A DNA stretch of 64,000 bases, taken from assembly GCA_009911185.1 (NCBI GenBank), contig QXWW01000005.1, positions 90,940 through 154,939 of the forward strand. The letters are read 5' to 3'. Position numbers and translations under genes: made by a program. This DNA comes from Lachnospiraceae bacterium. Lineage in GTDB: Bacteria; Bacillota; Clostridia; Lachnospirales; Lachnospiraceae. Below are positions 57,130-64,000 of the stretch, in pieces (positions within the stretch are counted from its first letter, which is position 1; each line of letters opens with the position of its first letter). The notes under the pieces were generated by a model. It ran no database searches. It was given only the letters and a program-made list of their open reading frames with translations, and was not told where the DNA came from.

Positions 57130-57203
57130 CACGCATTTATTTTTCTTCTATAAGAAAAGCATTTTCACGCTTTTGCATGAAAAGAACTTTTTATAAAAGA
57201 AAA
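57130..57203 (-). repeat. Dispersed palindromic element, copy F (short type)
   Basis: Core at about 57140-57203: TTTCTTCTATAAGAAAAGC left arm, ATTTTCACGCTTTTGCATGAAAA centre, TTTTTATAAAAGAAAAA right arm. It sits directly after the SAM riboswitch terminator and before metK. The GCGCAC-type extension is mostly replaced by a GCCGCG/CGCGGC hairpin. Confidence 0.7.
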
Positions 57204-57227
57204 AGTCCGCTCATATATAAGCGGACC
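57204..57227 (-). terminator. Terminator of the SAM riboswitch
   Basis: AGTCCGCT/AGCGGACC hairpin followed on the minus strand by TTTTTCTTTT; it is the expression platform of the metK riboswitch. Confidence 0.8.
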
Positions 57228-57252
57228 TGATTAGGCGAAAAGATAATCAAAT

Positions 57253-57350
57253 CCTCTTATTGTTCGATTACTCGCTCAGGCTGGCACCTTCCGTAGAGGG
57301 GTTGCCGTGGCTTCACAGATCCTATGTATCTCCACCACTCTGAATAAGAG
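57253..57350 (-). ncRNA. SAM-I (S-box) riboswitch
   Basis: Minus-strand sequence shows the S-box core: CTCTTATTCAGAGTGGTGGA, then GTGAAGCCACGGCAACC, AAGGTGCCAGCC and the closing AATAAGAGG that pairs with the 5' end. It sits between a good promoter and a terminator upstream of metK. SAM binding should favour termination. Confidence 0.93.
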
Positions 57351-57389
57351 AAATTAATACAATATTGAATTTTCAAATCTTTCAAATAT

Positions 57390-57418
57390 AACATACTACT
57401 TTCCTGTGATAATGTCAA
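57390..57418 (-). promoter_or_regulatory. Promoter of the metK riboswitch transcript
   Basis: TTGACA (57413-57418), a 17-base spacer and TATGTT (57390-57395), about 40 bases before the riboswitch core. Confidence 0.75.
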
Positions 57419-57669
57419 GAGCTTTCTGTCTGAAACACTACTAACTGCTAAATCCTTCTGCCTTCTGACGCATTGACAATGCAAATAATATATACTATGA
57501 TAAAGTCTGATATTTGACGACAGCTTATGAAACATAGCTGGTGTTGCATCCAGTCAGAAATTAGACTTGCAGGCTGCATGGTTCGTGCCATTGCGTCAAA
57601 CAAGTAGTTCACGCATTTCATTTCCAGCCGGAGAGGATACCAGTAGCAAATATGAAAAAAGCTTATTCT

Positions 57670-57757
57670 TTCTACATCCGTACGCATACTGTTTTTCTTC
57701 TACAGGAAAGATACTTTCATGCCTTAATTTGACAAAGTCTTTCCTAAAAGAAAAACA
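57670..57757 (-). repeat. Dispersed palindromic element, copy G
   Basis: Core at about 57692-57757 (TTTCTTCTACAGGAAAGATAC left arm, AAAGTCTTTCCTAAAAGAAAAA right arm). The central hairpin has decayed (TTTCATGCCTTAATTTGAC). It begins after a CCATGAG-TGCT-CTCATGG hairpin (57762-57779) on the minus strand, although no minus-strand gene lies just upstream. Confidence 0.75.
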
Positions 57758-57761
57758 ATTT

Positions 57762-57779
57762 CCATGAGAGCACTCATGG
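57762..57779 (-). terminator. Terminator-like hairpin next to repeat copy G
   Basis: Perfect 7-bp arms CCATGAG/CTCATGG, followed on the minus strand by AAATTGTTTTTC. No minus-strand gene was found upstream, so it may be a relic or serve antisense transcription. Confidence 0.45.
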
Positions 57780-57869
57780 TAAAAAATTGGGAGCGAAGAA
57801 CTGGATAACACTTTCATTTGCACTTATGAGAAACGGATTAAGGATCTGTAAGAAGGGACGGTGGGCGCC

Positions 57870-58706
57870 ATGCCGGAACTGCCAGAAGTTGAAACCATAA
57901 AAAGAATTATCGAGCCGCAGTTACAGGGTCTTTCGATTAGAAGCGCAATCGTAAAACGTTCTGACATCATCGCTTATCCTGGAAAAGAAGCGTTTTGCCG
58001 GCTGCTGACTGGACAGACCGTACGCTGTATGGAACGCAGGGGAAAGTTCTTACTTATCCACCTGGAAAGCAAAGACCGTATCATCTTACATTTGCGTATG
58101 ACGGGCTGTCTGTTAATTACTCCGGCAGCCTTTCCAGAAGAAAAGCACACGCATATTATTTTTCAGATGTCAGACGGCATGGAACTGCGTTTTTCTGACA
58201 CGCGGCGTTTTGGGCGTTTCTGGCTGCTTTGCAAAGAGGAAATCGACATCTACAGCGGAATTTCCAAATTAGGTATCGAACCGTTTGACACGGCTCTTAC
58301 TGCTGAATATTTGTCTTCTCGAATAAAAACACGAAAAAAATCCATCAAACAATGTCTGCTAGACCAAAGTATCATAGCTGGAATTGGAAATATATATTCC
58401 GACGAGATCCTATTTACAGCGGGAATTAATCCTGCGCGCCCTGCAAATAGTTTAAAAGATAACGAGTGGGAGCGCCTGGCAAAAATAATCCCGGAACGGC
58501 TCTCTTATTTCATTCAAAAAAACGTTCTTACTCCTGAGGAATATCTGGAAACAAAAGGGAAAGAATATCGTAACACCCCTTTCCTGCAAGTATATGGGCA
58601 CAGGGGCGAGCACTGCCCAAACTGCGGAACGCTATTCTGCCATATTGTTGTAGGCGGCAGGAGCAGTGTGTATTGTCCCGACTGTCAGAAAGATTTGACT
58701 TGTTAG
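57870..58706 (+). CDS. mutM: Formamidopyrimidine-DNA glycosylase
   Basis: Removes 8-oxoguanine and ring-opened purines from DNA and nicks the abasic site. 278 residues. The start must be at 57870, because catalysis needs the exposed N-terminal Pro followed by Glu (PELPEVETIKR). The lyase Lys lies in RRGKFLLIHL. The C-terminal zinc finger is CPNCGTLFCHIVVGGRSSVYCPDCQ, quoted here in parts: CPNCG at the first knuckle and CPDCQ at the second. The ribosome site (AAGAAGGGA) is slightly distant. A GTG nine bases earlier is rejected. Confidence 0.95.
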   Translation: MPELPEVETIKRIIEPQLQGLSIRSAIVKRSDIIAYPGKEAFCRLLTGQTVRCMERRGKFLLIHLESKDRIILHLRMTGCLLITPAAFPEEKHTHIIFQMSDGMELRFSDTRRFGRFWLLCKEEIDIYSGISKLGIEPFDTALTAEYLSSRIKTRKKSIKQCLLDQSIIAGIGNIYSDEILFTAGINPARPANSLKDNEWERLAKIIPERLSYFIQKNVLTPEEYLETKGKEYRNTPFLQVYGHRGEHCPNCGTLFCHIVVGGRSSVYCPDCQKDLTC

Positions 58707-58786
58707 ACGCATTTTTGCACCGGCAGATTTCTGAATGTTCTTTCCCATCCGTCAAAGTTTCCTGTTTACACTTGGGATCAAACGCC

Positions 58787-58816
58787 GGCATTCCCCTGTA
58801 TATAGAAAGGAATGCC
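58787..58816 (+). terminator. Hairpin between mutM and the MATE gene
   Basis: GGCATTCC/GGAATGCC arms with a 14-base loop, then TAACTTTTAT on the plus strand. A moderate terminator for mutM. Confidence 0.55.
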
Positions 58817-58876
58817 TAACTTTTATACCGTTGCATTCCCAATCTGCTTACCGCCAACCATGTTCTCTGACAATTG

Positions 58877-60307
58877 TTAATACCCTGTCTTGAAGGCTTT
58901 CAGAGACTCTCCATTTTTTTCGACATAATCCACATCTAATGATTTCAAATATGATACCGTCAATAATACTGCCGCCATCATTGCGATAAAATCTGCAATC
59001 GGCGCCGCAAATAATATTCCCTCAATTCCCAGGAACATCGGCAAAATAAGGATTAATGGTATAAAGCAGACAATATCCCTTATTATAGAAGAAATGGCTG
59101 CCTGAACCGGTTTTCCAACTGCCTGAAAGAAAATGGAAGTCATTTTTATGATACAGGTAAAAGTAACAAGAGAGAGAAAAATCCGAAACGTTTTTTCGGC
59201 AAATACCCAGTAATCTTCCGGATTCGGTATGTTGGTGGGACTGCCAAAAATACCGACAACCGCCCGCGGCGCCAACTCAAACAATAACGTAGACATTACG
59301 TCAATTATAATTGTACACACGAGGACAGATTTATATAATTGCCTGACCCTTGTATAGTTTTTTGCTCCAATATTATAGCCTATCATTGGCTGACATCCAA
59401 GCACGATTCCTACAACCAAATTGATTACAACTGTAAACACCTTGCTTTCGATTCCAATAATTGCAATCGGTATATCCACGCCATAACGAGAACCTGCGCC
59501 ATAGTTAGCCAGCATAACATTGCAGACCAGAGAAATCATAACAATGGTCATCTGCGTAATAAATGAGGAGGCGCCCAGTTTTAACGCCTGTGAGAATGTC
59601 TTAATATCAAAGACAAAACTTTCTTTCGTCAATTTAAAAGTTTTTGTACGAAAGAAATAAACAACACTGATAACAAAAGAAATACATTGTCCTGTAACCA
59701 TCGCCAGCGCTGCCCCCGTCATTCCCCAATACATCCCAAATATAAATACTGGATCTAACATAATATTGACAATAGCTCCTAGCAGCATGGATGCCATAGA
59801 CCATGCGGGACTTCCGTCTGCACGAATTACTGCATTCATCATGTTGGACAGCATATAGATTGGGAAAAATACCAATATAACATTGAAATATTCCACTGCC
59901 ATGCCGATGCTGTTAGCAGATGCCCCAAATAATGTTAAAAGATGCTTTTTCAATGGAAAAAACAGGAACATCAGCGCCAGACTTGCCAACACCGTAATAA
60001 GGATTCCCGTCCCGATAGCTTTATGCGCAGACTTTGTATCCTTTCTGCCCTGGCAGATATTCAGATATGCGGCACAGCCATCTCCAAAACACCATGCAAA
60101 TGCCTGCGCAATAATAAAAATCGGAAAAACAACTCCGGTTGCAGCATTTCCAAGGGCGCTTAGTTCACTGTTACCAATAAAAATCTGGTCTGCAATGTTG
60201 TAAAGCGCACTCACCAATAGAGAAAGTACGCAGGGAATGGAAAATTTCAGCATTAGCTTTGATATTCTTTCCGTTTCTAAAAATTGACTGTTTTCTGACT
60301 GATTCAT
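58877..60307 (-). CDS. MATE-family multidrug/sodium antiporter
   Basis: 476 residues with twelve membrane helices in two MatE halves. Landmarks are the N-terminal SIPCVLSLLVSALYNIADQIFI, GNAATGVVFPIFIIAQAFAW and, in the second half, QPMIGYNIGAKNYTRVRQLY. It exports cationic drugs or metabolites using Na+ or H+; the substrate is unknown. The start follows TTAGGAGG. The transcript appears to begin with an intrinsic terminator, suggesting regulated read-through. Confidence 0.93.
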   Translation of the reverse strand: MNQSENSQFLETERISKLMLKFSIPCVLSLLVSALYNIADQIFIGNSELSALGNAATGVVFPIFIIAQAFAWCFGDGCAAYLNICQGRKDTKSAHKAIGTGILITVLASLALMFLFFPLKKHLLTLFGASANSIGMAVEYFNVILVFFPIYMLSNMMNAVIRADGSPAWSMASMLLGAIVNIMLDPVFIFGMYWGMTGAALAMVTGQCISFVISVVYFFRTKTFKLTKESFVFDIKTFSQALKLGASSFITQMTIVMISLVCNVMLANYGAGSRYGVDIPIAIIGIESKVFTVVINLVVGIVLGCQPMIGYNIGAKNYTRVRQLYKSVLVCTIIIDVMSTLLFELAPRAVVGIFGSPTNIPNPEDYWVFAEKTFRIFLSLVTFTCIIKMTSIFFQAVGKPVQAAISSIIRDIVCFIPLILILPMFLGIEGILFAAPIADFIAMMAAVLLTVSYLKSLDVDYVEKNGESLKAFKTGY

Positions 60308-60383
60308 AAATACCTCCTAAAATAATATTATTTGGAGTCTTTATCAGAGAGAAAGCTGCCTGAAAACTGCGAAGAACATAAAA

Positions 60384-60422
60384 AACGAGCACAGAATCGC
60401 CGTGATTCTACGCTCGTTTTGC
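60384..60422 (-). terminator. Terminator at the 5' end of the MATE transcript
   Basis: Arms ACGAGC..AGAATC and GATTCT..GCTCGT with a five-base loop (ACGGC), followed on the minus strand by TTTTTTATG. It starts only about 10 bases after the predicted transcription start and ends about 75 bases before the MATE start codon. Confidence 0.75.
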
Positions 60423-60436
60423 TGCCCGACACAATT

Positions 60437-60466
60437 AGTTTATCACCAAGAAATCTTAAATGTCAA
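60437..60466 (-). promoter_or_regulatory. Promoter of the MATE gene
   Basis: TTGACA (60461-60466), an 18-base spacer and TAAACT (60437-60442). Confidence 0.7.
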
Positions 60467-60705
60467 GAAAAATTTAATGGGTTTCCACAACGCAATGGTG
60501 CGGAACAGATCGTTCACGAATCTTATTTCTGACCGGACGGAACATGCAGACAAGGTTGCAAGTATATATTATGTGAAGCGCTTTCTGTATCCATAACAGT
60601 ATTTACGGCGATACCACTTCAAAAACGGTAAGAATGTGAATGGATGTGAGGCTTAGGAAGTACGCCATGATTCAATATCTTTCACGAACATATATTTTCA
60701 TACAG

Positions 60706-60731
60706 AAAAAAGGCACATACTATGGATGTGC
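60706..60731 (-). terminator. Terminator downstream of the FAD/Rieske oxidoreductase gene
   Basis: GCACAT/ATGTGC arms followed on the minus strand by CTTTTTTCTG, about 300 bases after the stop codon. Apart from it, I see no convincing gene in 60470-61030. Confidence 0.55.
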
Positions 60732-61033
60732 AGATTCCTTCAAATATTAAGGACTGCTTACTATAAATAGCTGCATAGGCCAGTACCGGAAATGATAACA
60801 AGCTGTTCGGGAAAAGACTGAAAACAGGAAATGAAACAATTAATGTCCAGAGCCGGGCATTACAGATTTTGAAAAGAAAGCCGTATCCGACCGCTTTTAC
60901 CGCTTTATAAGCCACATAAAGACAAGAATCATTTCGAGTTTTGGCGTGCATTGTAAAGGAAATTATCCAAATGCATATCGGGAAACTATAACCGGAAGAC
61001 ACAAAAGGGGGAGGAGCCAGCTTTGCAATCGTT

Positions 61034-62335
61034 TTATGGAGTACGCAGATCCCCATTAGCAGGATTATCTAATAACACGCCATCTTCTGCAAACCGTGAC
61101 CCATGACAGGGACAGTCCCAGGTATGTTCCTCCTTGTTCCACTTCAATGCACACCCCAGATGCGGACAACGTTTCCTGGAAAAGGTAAGCAGATTCATCA
61201 GATATTCACAGCCATTTACAGCTAACTGCGGCTTTAACATATTTCTCGATGGGCAAAACACTTCTTGATAAGGAGGGTTCTTCCCCAGAACTAAATCAGA
61301 CAGCATCATTGCCGCTGCCATAGAAGACGTCATCCCCCACTTGCCAAACCCTGTTGCTACAAAACAGTCCGGCATTCCCTTTGCATACGCTCCAATATAG
61401 GGTATATGATCCAATGTCATACAGTCCTGCGCAGCCCAGATATATTTGCGGGAAGAATCAGGATAATGGCTGTCTGCAAAATTCCTCAATTCTTCCCATT
61501 TCCCCCCTTCTTTTCCTGTCCTGTGAGAACCTCCGCCAAGCAAAAGCAAGTCCATATAATTACGGAACGACAATCCGCCTTTCGCCTCGTCTAAATACAT
61601 ACCATGCACCTGTGCCGCCCCCTCAAGCGCAAGGACATAGGAACGCTCCTGATACATCTTCATAAAATACAGTCCATGCTTATTATCTATAGGAAAATGC
61701 GTGGCAAAAATTACTTTTTCAAATGTAATATTTCCCCTTTTTGTAACCGCAGTATGATCCTTAAACTCTGTCACAAAGGTATTCTCGTAAATTGCAAGCC
61801 CCTTTGCAATCTGTGCGATAAACTTCAGCGGATGAAATTGCGCCTGATGCGCAAATTCAACGGCCCCTGCTGTCTGAAATGGCAGTTCCGGCGTTCCCAC
61901 AATCTTAGTTTCGTACCCAATTTGGCGCAGAGCCTCTGCTTCCGCTTCCAGCTTTCCAGGATCATCCTTAGTATAAATATACGAAGTTTTTTCCTGGAAA
62001 TCACAGTCAATCTCACGGCAAAGCTGAAAATACTTTTCTACTGCCCTCTGATTTGCCTCCAAATACATCTTTGTCTTTTCCGCGCCATTTTGTTTCAATA
62101 ATTTTGCATATAAAAGCCCATGTTGCGCTGTAATTTTCGCCGTAGTATTTTTTGTTACTCCTGAGCAAATCCTGCGCCCCTCCACAAGCATGTAATCCAC
62201 GCCTTTTTCCTGCAGAAAATATGCGCACAAAAGCCCCGCCATACCCCCGCCAATAATTAGCACATCTGTTTTTTTATTTCCCTGCAATGATTCAAACTGC
62301 GGTAAACGAACAGTTTCCATCCAGACTGACTCCAT
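61034..62335 (-). CDS. FAD-dependent oxidoreductase with C-terminal Rieske [2Fe-2S] domain
   Basis: 433 residues. N-terminal dinucleotide fold VLIIGGGMAGLLCAYFLQEK (DAO family), substrate region to about residue 350, then the FAD end motif FVATGFGKWGMTSS. Residues about 380-433 hold the Rieske ligands CPHLGCAL and CPCHGSRF. This is the YhfW-type fusion found in Firmicutes, related to amine or glycine oxidases; the substrate is unknown. The start at 62335 follows GGAGGG; an in-frame ATG at 62362 contains that ribosome site. It lies 44 bases downstream of mscL on the same strand. Confidence 0.92.
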   Translation of the reverse strand: MESVWMETVRLPQFESLQGNKKTDVLIIGGGMAGLLCAYFLQEKGVDYMLVEGRRICSGVTKNTTAKITAQHGLLYAKLLKQNGAEKTKMYLEANQRAVEKYFQLCREIDCDFQEKTSYIYTKDDPGKLEAEAEALRQIGYETKIVGTPELPFQTAGAVEFAHQAQFHPLKFIAQIAKGLAIYENTFVTEFKDHTAVTKRGNITFEKVIFATHFPIDNKHGLYFMKMYQERSYVLALEGAAQVHGMYLDEAKGGLSFRNYMDLLLLGGGSHRTGKEGGKWEELRNFADSHYPDSSRKYIWAAQDCMTLDHIPYIGAYAKGMPDCFVATGFGKWGMTSSMAAAMMLSDLVLGKNPPYQEVFCPSRNMLKPQLAVNGCEYLMNLLTFSRKRCPHLGCALKWNKEEHTWDCPCHGSRFAEDGVLLDNPANGDLRTP

Positions 62336-62379
62336 ATATGCCCTCCGTTTTTTAGATAGCATATGTGTTTTTTTTTAAT

Positions 62380-62835
62380 TTATCCCCTTTCGCATCCGCA
62401 TTCTGCTTCGATTTCTAGCTTCGATGTACAATGTCCGCATCTGACTGCCTTAATTGGGATTTCCATCATGCAGTATGGACAAGTCTTGGTCGTTGCTGCC
62501 GGCTCTTCCTTTGAACCGGTAAGCTGCGCTGTTTTTGCCTGCAGCGTGTGAAGCGCCTTTAGCATAAGAAAAATAATCGCCGCCATCAAAAGGAAATTAA
62601 CCACCGCCGTCAGAAACTTTCCGTAATTCAACGTAACTTCCCCAAGAATGTTTACATGAAGCATATCAAAATTTGCCCCGCCGAAAAGTCCCAAAATTGG
62701 GGAAATGATATCATCCGTCAACGATGTGACAATAGAGGAAAAAGCTCCGCCGATCAAAACGCCAACAGCCATATCCATCACATTTCCTCTGGTAATAAAA
62801 TTTTTAAATTCGCTGATAAAACCTTTTACTTTCAT
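62380..62835 (-). CDS. mscL: Large-conductance mechanosensitive channel with zinc-ribbon tail
   Basis: 151 residues. MscL pore helix GNVMDMAVGVLIGGAFSSIV and second helix FLTAVVNFLLMAAIIFLML; it opens under membrane tension to release solutes in osmotic downshock. The C-terminus, normally a short helical bundle, is extended by a double-CxxC ribbon (CPYCMMEIPIKAVRCGHC), probably binding zinc, and a further CGC. Extended tails of this kind occur in Firmicutes. Ribosome site AGAAAGGA. Confidence 0.94.
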   Translation of the reverse strand: MKVKGFISEFKNFITRGNVMDMAVGVLIGGAFSSIVTSLTDDIISPILGLFGGANFDMLHVNILGEVTLNYGKFLTAVVNFLLMAAIIFLMLKALHTLQAKTAQLTGSKEEPAATTKTCPYCMMEIPIKAVRCGHCTSKLEIEAECGCERG

Positions 62836-62885
62836 ATGAATTTCCTTTCTTTTGTATCGTTTTATCGTTCTTTTGTACTTTATTG

Positions 62886-62914
62886 ATTATATCATACTCA
62901 GGAGAGGTAAACAA
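62886..62914 (-). promoter_or_regulatory. mscL promoter
   Basis: TTGTTT (62909-62914), a 17-base spacer and TATAAT (62886-62891), about 50 bases before the start codon. Confidence 0.65.
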
Positions 62915-63019
62915 ATTAATCATTTTTTATGTTAAAAAAACTCCCGTATCACTTCATCTAATACCGCCTCATCCCGGGCATATTCCGACAGGTTATAATC
63001 ATATTTTCCGCTGGCTCTT

Positions 63020-63564
63020 ATAGAAGCAGACCACATTCCAGTACTGTGCCTGCAAATCTCCAAACCTTACCACCAGGCAACACCGTATAAAATGCCATAA
63101 TAATCCGTCTGGCATCCGCAAGGAAAATGCCCTGTACAGGGATGCCGGCTTGTGTGTGTTAAGGTTTCATAACCAGGATTATTTTTTCGGCATCTGGATA
63201 CATGGCATCAGATAAATATTTGATTTCATGTGCCAGTCAACTGCAGTCCGGTGCTCGTGGACACTCGTATGGTGTTTTCCCCAGGCGGTTCAACGAAGGC
63301 AAATATACTGCATGTACCATTCCGTTTGTATTCCGTATCCGTTTTCAGTTCATTACCTGGACGCATCGGCAGCGCTTCCCCGACATCACCAAGCATCTGG
63401 TATGGGTTTTCATCCATGCACACAACCGGACGCATCGAATTGACCGAACGGAAACAGCGGACGGGGTGAACCAGACCAGCAAAATCTGTTACCGCTTCGG
63501 CGGCTACATAGGGAAACGGATTTTCAAGACAAAGATACTTGGAATCCCTGCAAAAAAGGAACAA
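63020..63564 (-). pseudogene. IS630-family transposase, C-terminal DDE part, decayed
   Basis: Minus-strand reading gives RPVVCMDENPYQMLG (first catalytic Asp region), PMRPGNELKTDTEYKRNGTC and SIFAFVEP, as in IS630 transposases. After a frameshift come EHRTAVDWHMKS, LNTHKPASLYRAF and ADARRII fragments. Several stops and frame changes make it non-functional. It is the complementary half of the gene whose N-terminal type is seen at 36362-36847, but the two are 26 kb apart. Confidence 0.8.
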
Positions 63565-63826
63565 CAGATAGGCATTTGGATTATCTGAAGCAATACCGAA
63601 AAGTTACATACACCAATCTTCTCACAAGCGGTAAGCTCAACGCATATCTTACCGACATCGACAAACAGGCACAACAACGCTCCCACAGGCTTATAGAGGG
63701 CATGAAACAAGCACAGGGCAACAGAAGGTTAAAGGAAGTAAACGCGCCTCAGAATGAACAGGAATCATAAAAAGCATAAGGGCTTGTGCGAGGGAGATTG
63801 TTAATAAAGAAATCATCTGCTCATAG
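63538..63826 (+). pseudogene. TnpV-like transposon protein, decayed
   Basis: Fragments in three frames match TnpV of Clostridia transposons: LGIPAKKEQQIGIW, then LKQYRKVTYTNLLTSGKLNA with YLTDIDKQAQQRSHRLIEGM, then IRACAREIVNKEII at the end. At least two frameshifts separate them. It abuts the IS630 remnant, so this is a stacked mobile-element graveyard. Confidence 0.75.
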
Positions 63827-63832
63827 CAGGGT

Positions 63833-63857
63833 GGCGGCCAAAAAATGCCGCCTTTTA
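63833..63857 (+). terminator. Terminator after the TnpV remnant
   Basis: GGCGGC/GCCGCC arms with an eight-base loop and TTTTATAAATTT behind, 7 bases after the remnant's stop codon. Confidence 0.75.
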
Positions 63858-63927
63858 TAAATTTCCAAAAAAAAAATTGTATTTATATATTGACATGGAG
63901 CGCACACCATAGTTTATTTTTACTAGT

Positions 63928-63980
63928 CCAGCTAATAAATGTCAATAGCAAAAATGAAAAAAGTTGATATTTATTGCTGG
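63928..63980. repeat. Imperfect inverted repeat at the window end
   Basis: CCAGCTAATAAATGTCAA (63928-63945) pairs with TTGATATTTATTGCTGG (63964-63980) with one bulge and one mismatch. It may be a transposon end or an operator; the region is AT-rich and the next gene lies outside the window. Confidence 0.45.
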
Positions 63981-64000
63981 CTTAAAAAAGGGCGCACTTG

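Noticed and set aside
60384..60422. Guanidine-II (mini-ykkC) riboswitch ahead of the MATE gene, because of an ACGG loop
   Set aside because: That class needs two similar hairpins with ACGR tetraloops. Only one is present, its loop has five bases, and it works as a terminator stem.
60682..61056. 124-codon hydrophobic frame on the minus strand downstream of the FAD/Rieske gene
   Set aside because: It overlaps the oxidoreductase end, has no ribosome site, and a terminator with a T-run lies within its last 20 codons. It does not resemble a protein family I can name with confidence.

Overview
The window looks like chromosomal DNA from a Gram-positive Clostridia species, most likely a gut Lachnospiraceae; the genus is not resolved. 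The signs are strong AGGAGG-type ribosome sites, a class II GalT, a transketolase split into two subunits, an isoleucine T-box, a SAM-I riboswitch, BspA-type LRR plus Big_2 surface proteins, TnpV remnants, and small proteins of families typical of that group. Most genes lie on the minus strand. I saw no rRNA, tRNA or CRISPR array.

Layout. 0-5 kb: end of a chemotaxis receptor, fabH, hflX, a NifX-like metal-cluster protein and an HD-domain protein. 5-9 kb: a galactose unit, galK-galT divergent from a LacI/GalR-type repressor, with paired operator-like repeats over the galK promoter. 9-20 kb: a secreted polysaccharide deacetylase, a TPR lipoprotein, an EamA transporter, glgP, and ileS behind a T-box. 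20-26 kb: a 1671-residue LRR/Big_2 surface protein with a probable cysteine-protease-like domain, and two small membrane proteins. 26-30 kb: typA and a cluster of small regulators, including two paralogous XRE proteins with shared operator-like palindromes. 30-37 kb: a two-component/ABC peptide-resistance module, flanked by the wreck of a second ABC unit, a cut-off response regulator and a transposase fragment. 37-42 kb: an Lsa-type ABC-F protein behind an attenuator-like leader, and a three-gene ABC-2 exporter. 42-50 kb: a ferredoxin-type aldo/keto reductase with its MerR regulator, a second two-component system, a Lys/Ala-rich protein next to an HPr homologue lacking His15, a CDF metal transporter and a purine permease. 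50-57 kb: a GNAT protein, transaldolase plus split transketolase behind a long structured leader, an [FeFe]-hydrogenase-type protein, and metK under SAM-I control. 57-64 kb: mutM, a MATE pump behind a hairpin terminator, a FAD/Rieske oxidoreductase, mscL, and decayed IS630 and TnpV remnants.

The most unusual feature is a dispersed non-coding element, seen at least seven times (near 11.4, 19.5, 38.4, 50.3, 51.4, 57.2 and 57.7 kb). Its core is a palindrome of about 60 bp, and fuller copies have an extension carrying two more hairpins. Every copy has the same orientation and starts in or just after the T-tract of an intrinsic terminator-like hairpin. Three copies lie between a regulatory terminator (T-box, ABC-F attenuator, SAM riboswitch) and the gene it controls. 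Other points of interest are a possible AUU start codon in both XRE paralogues, an HPr-like protein with Tyr at position 15 and Ser46 kept, and an ileS promoter whose -35 box lies in the loop of the upstream gene's terminator.
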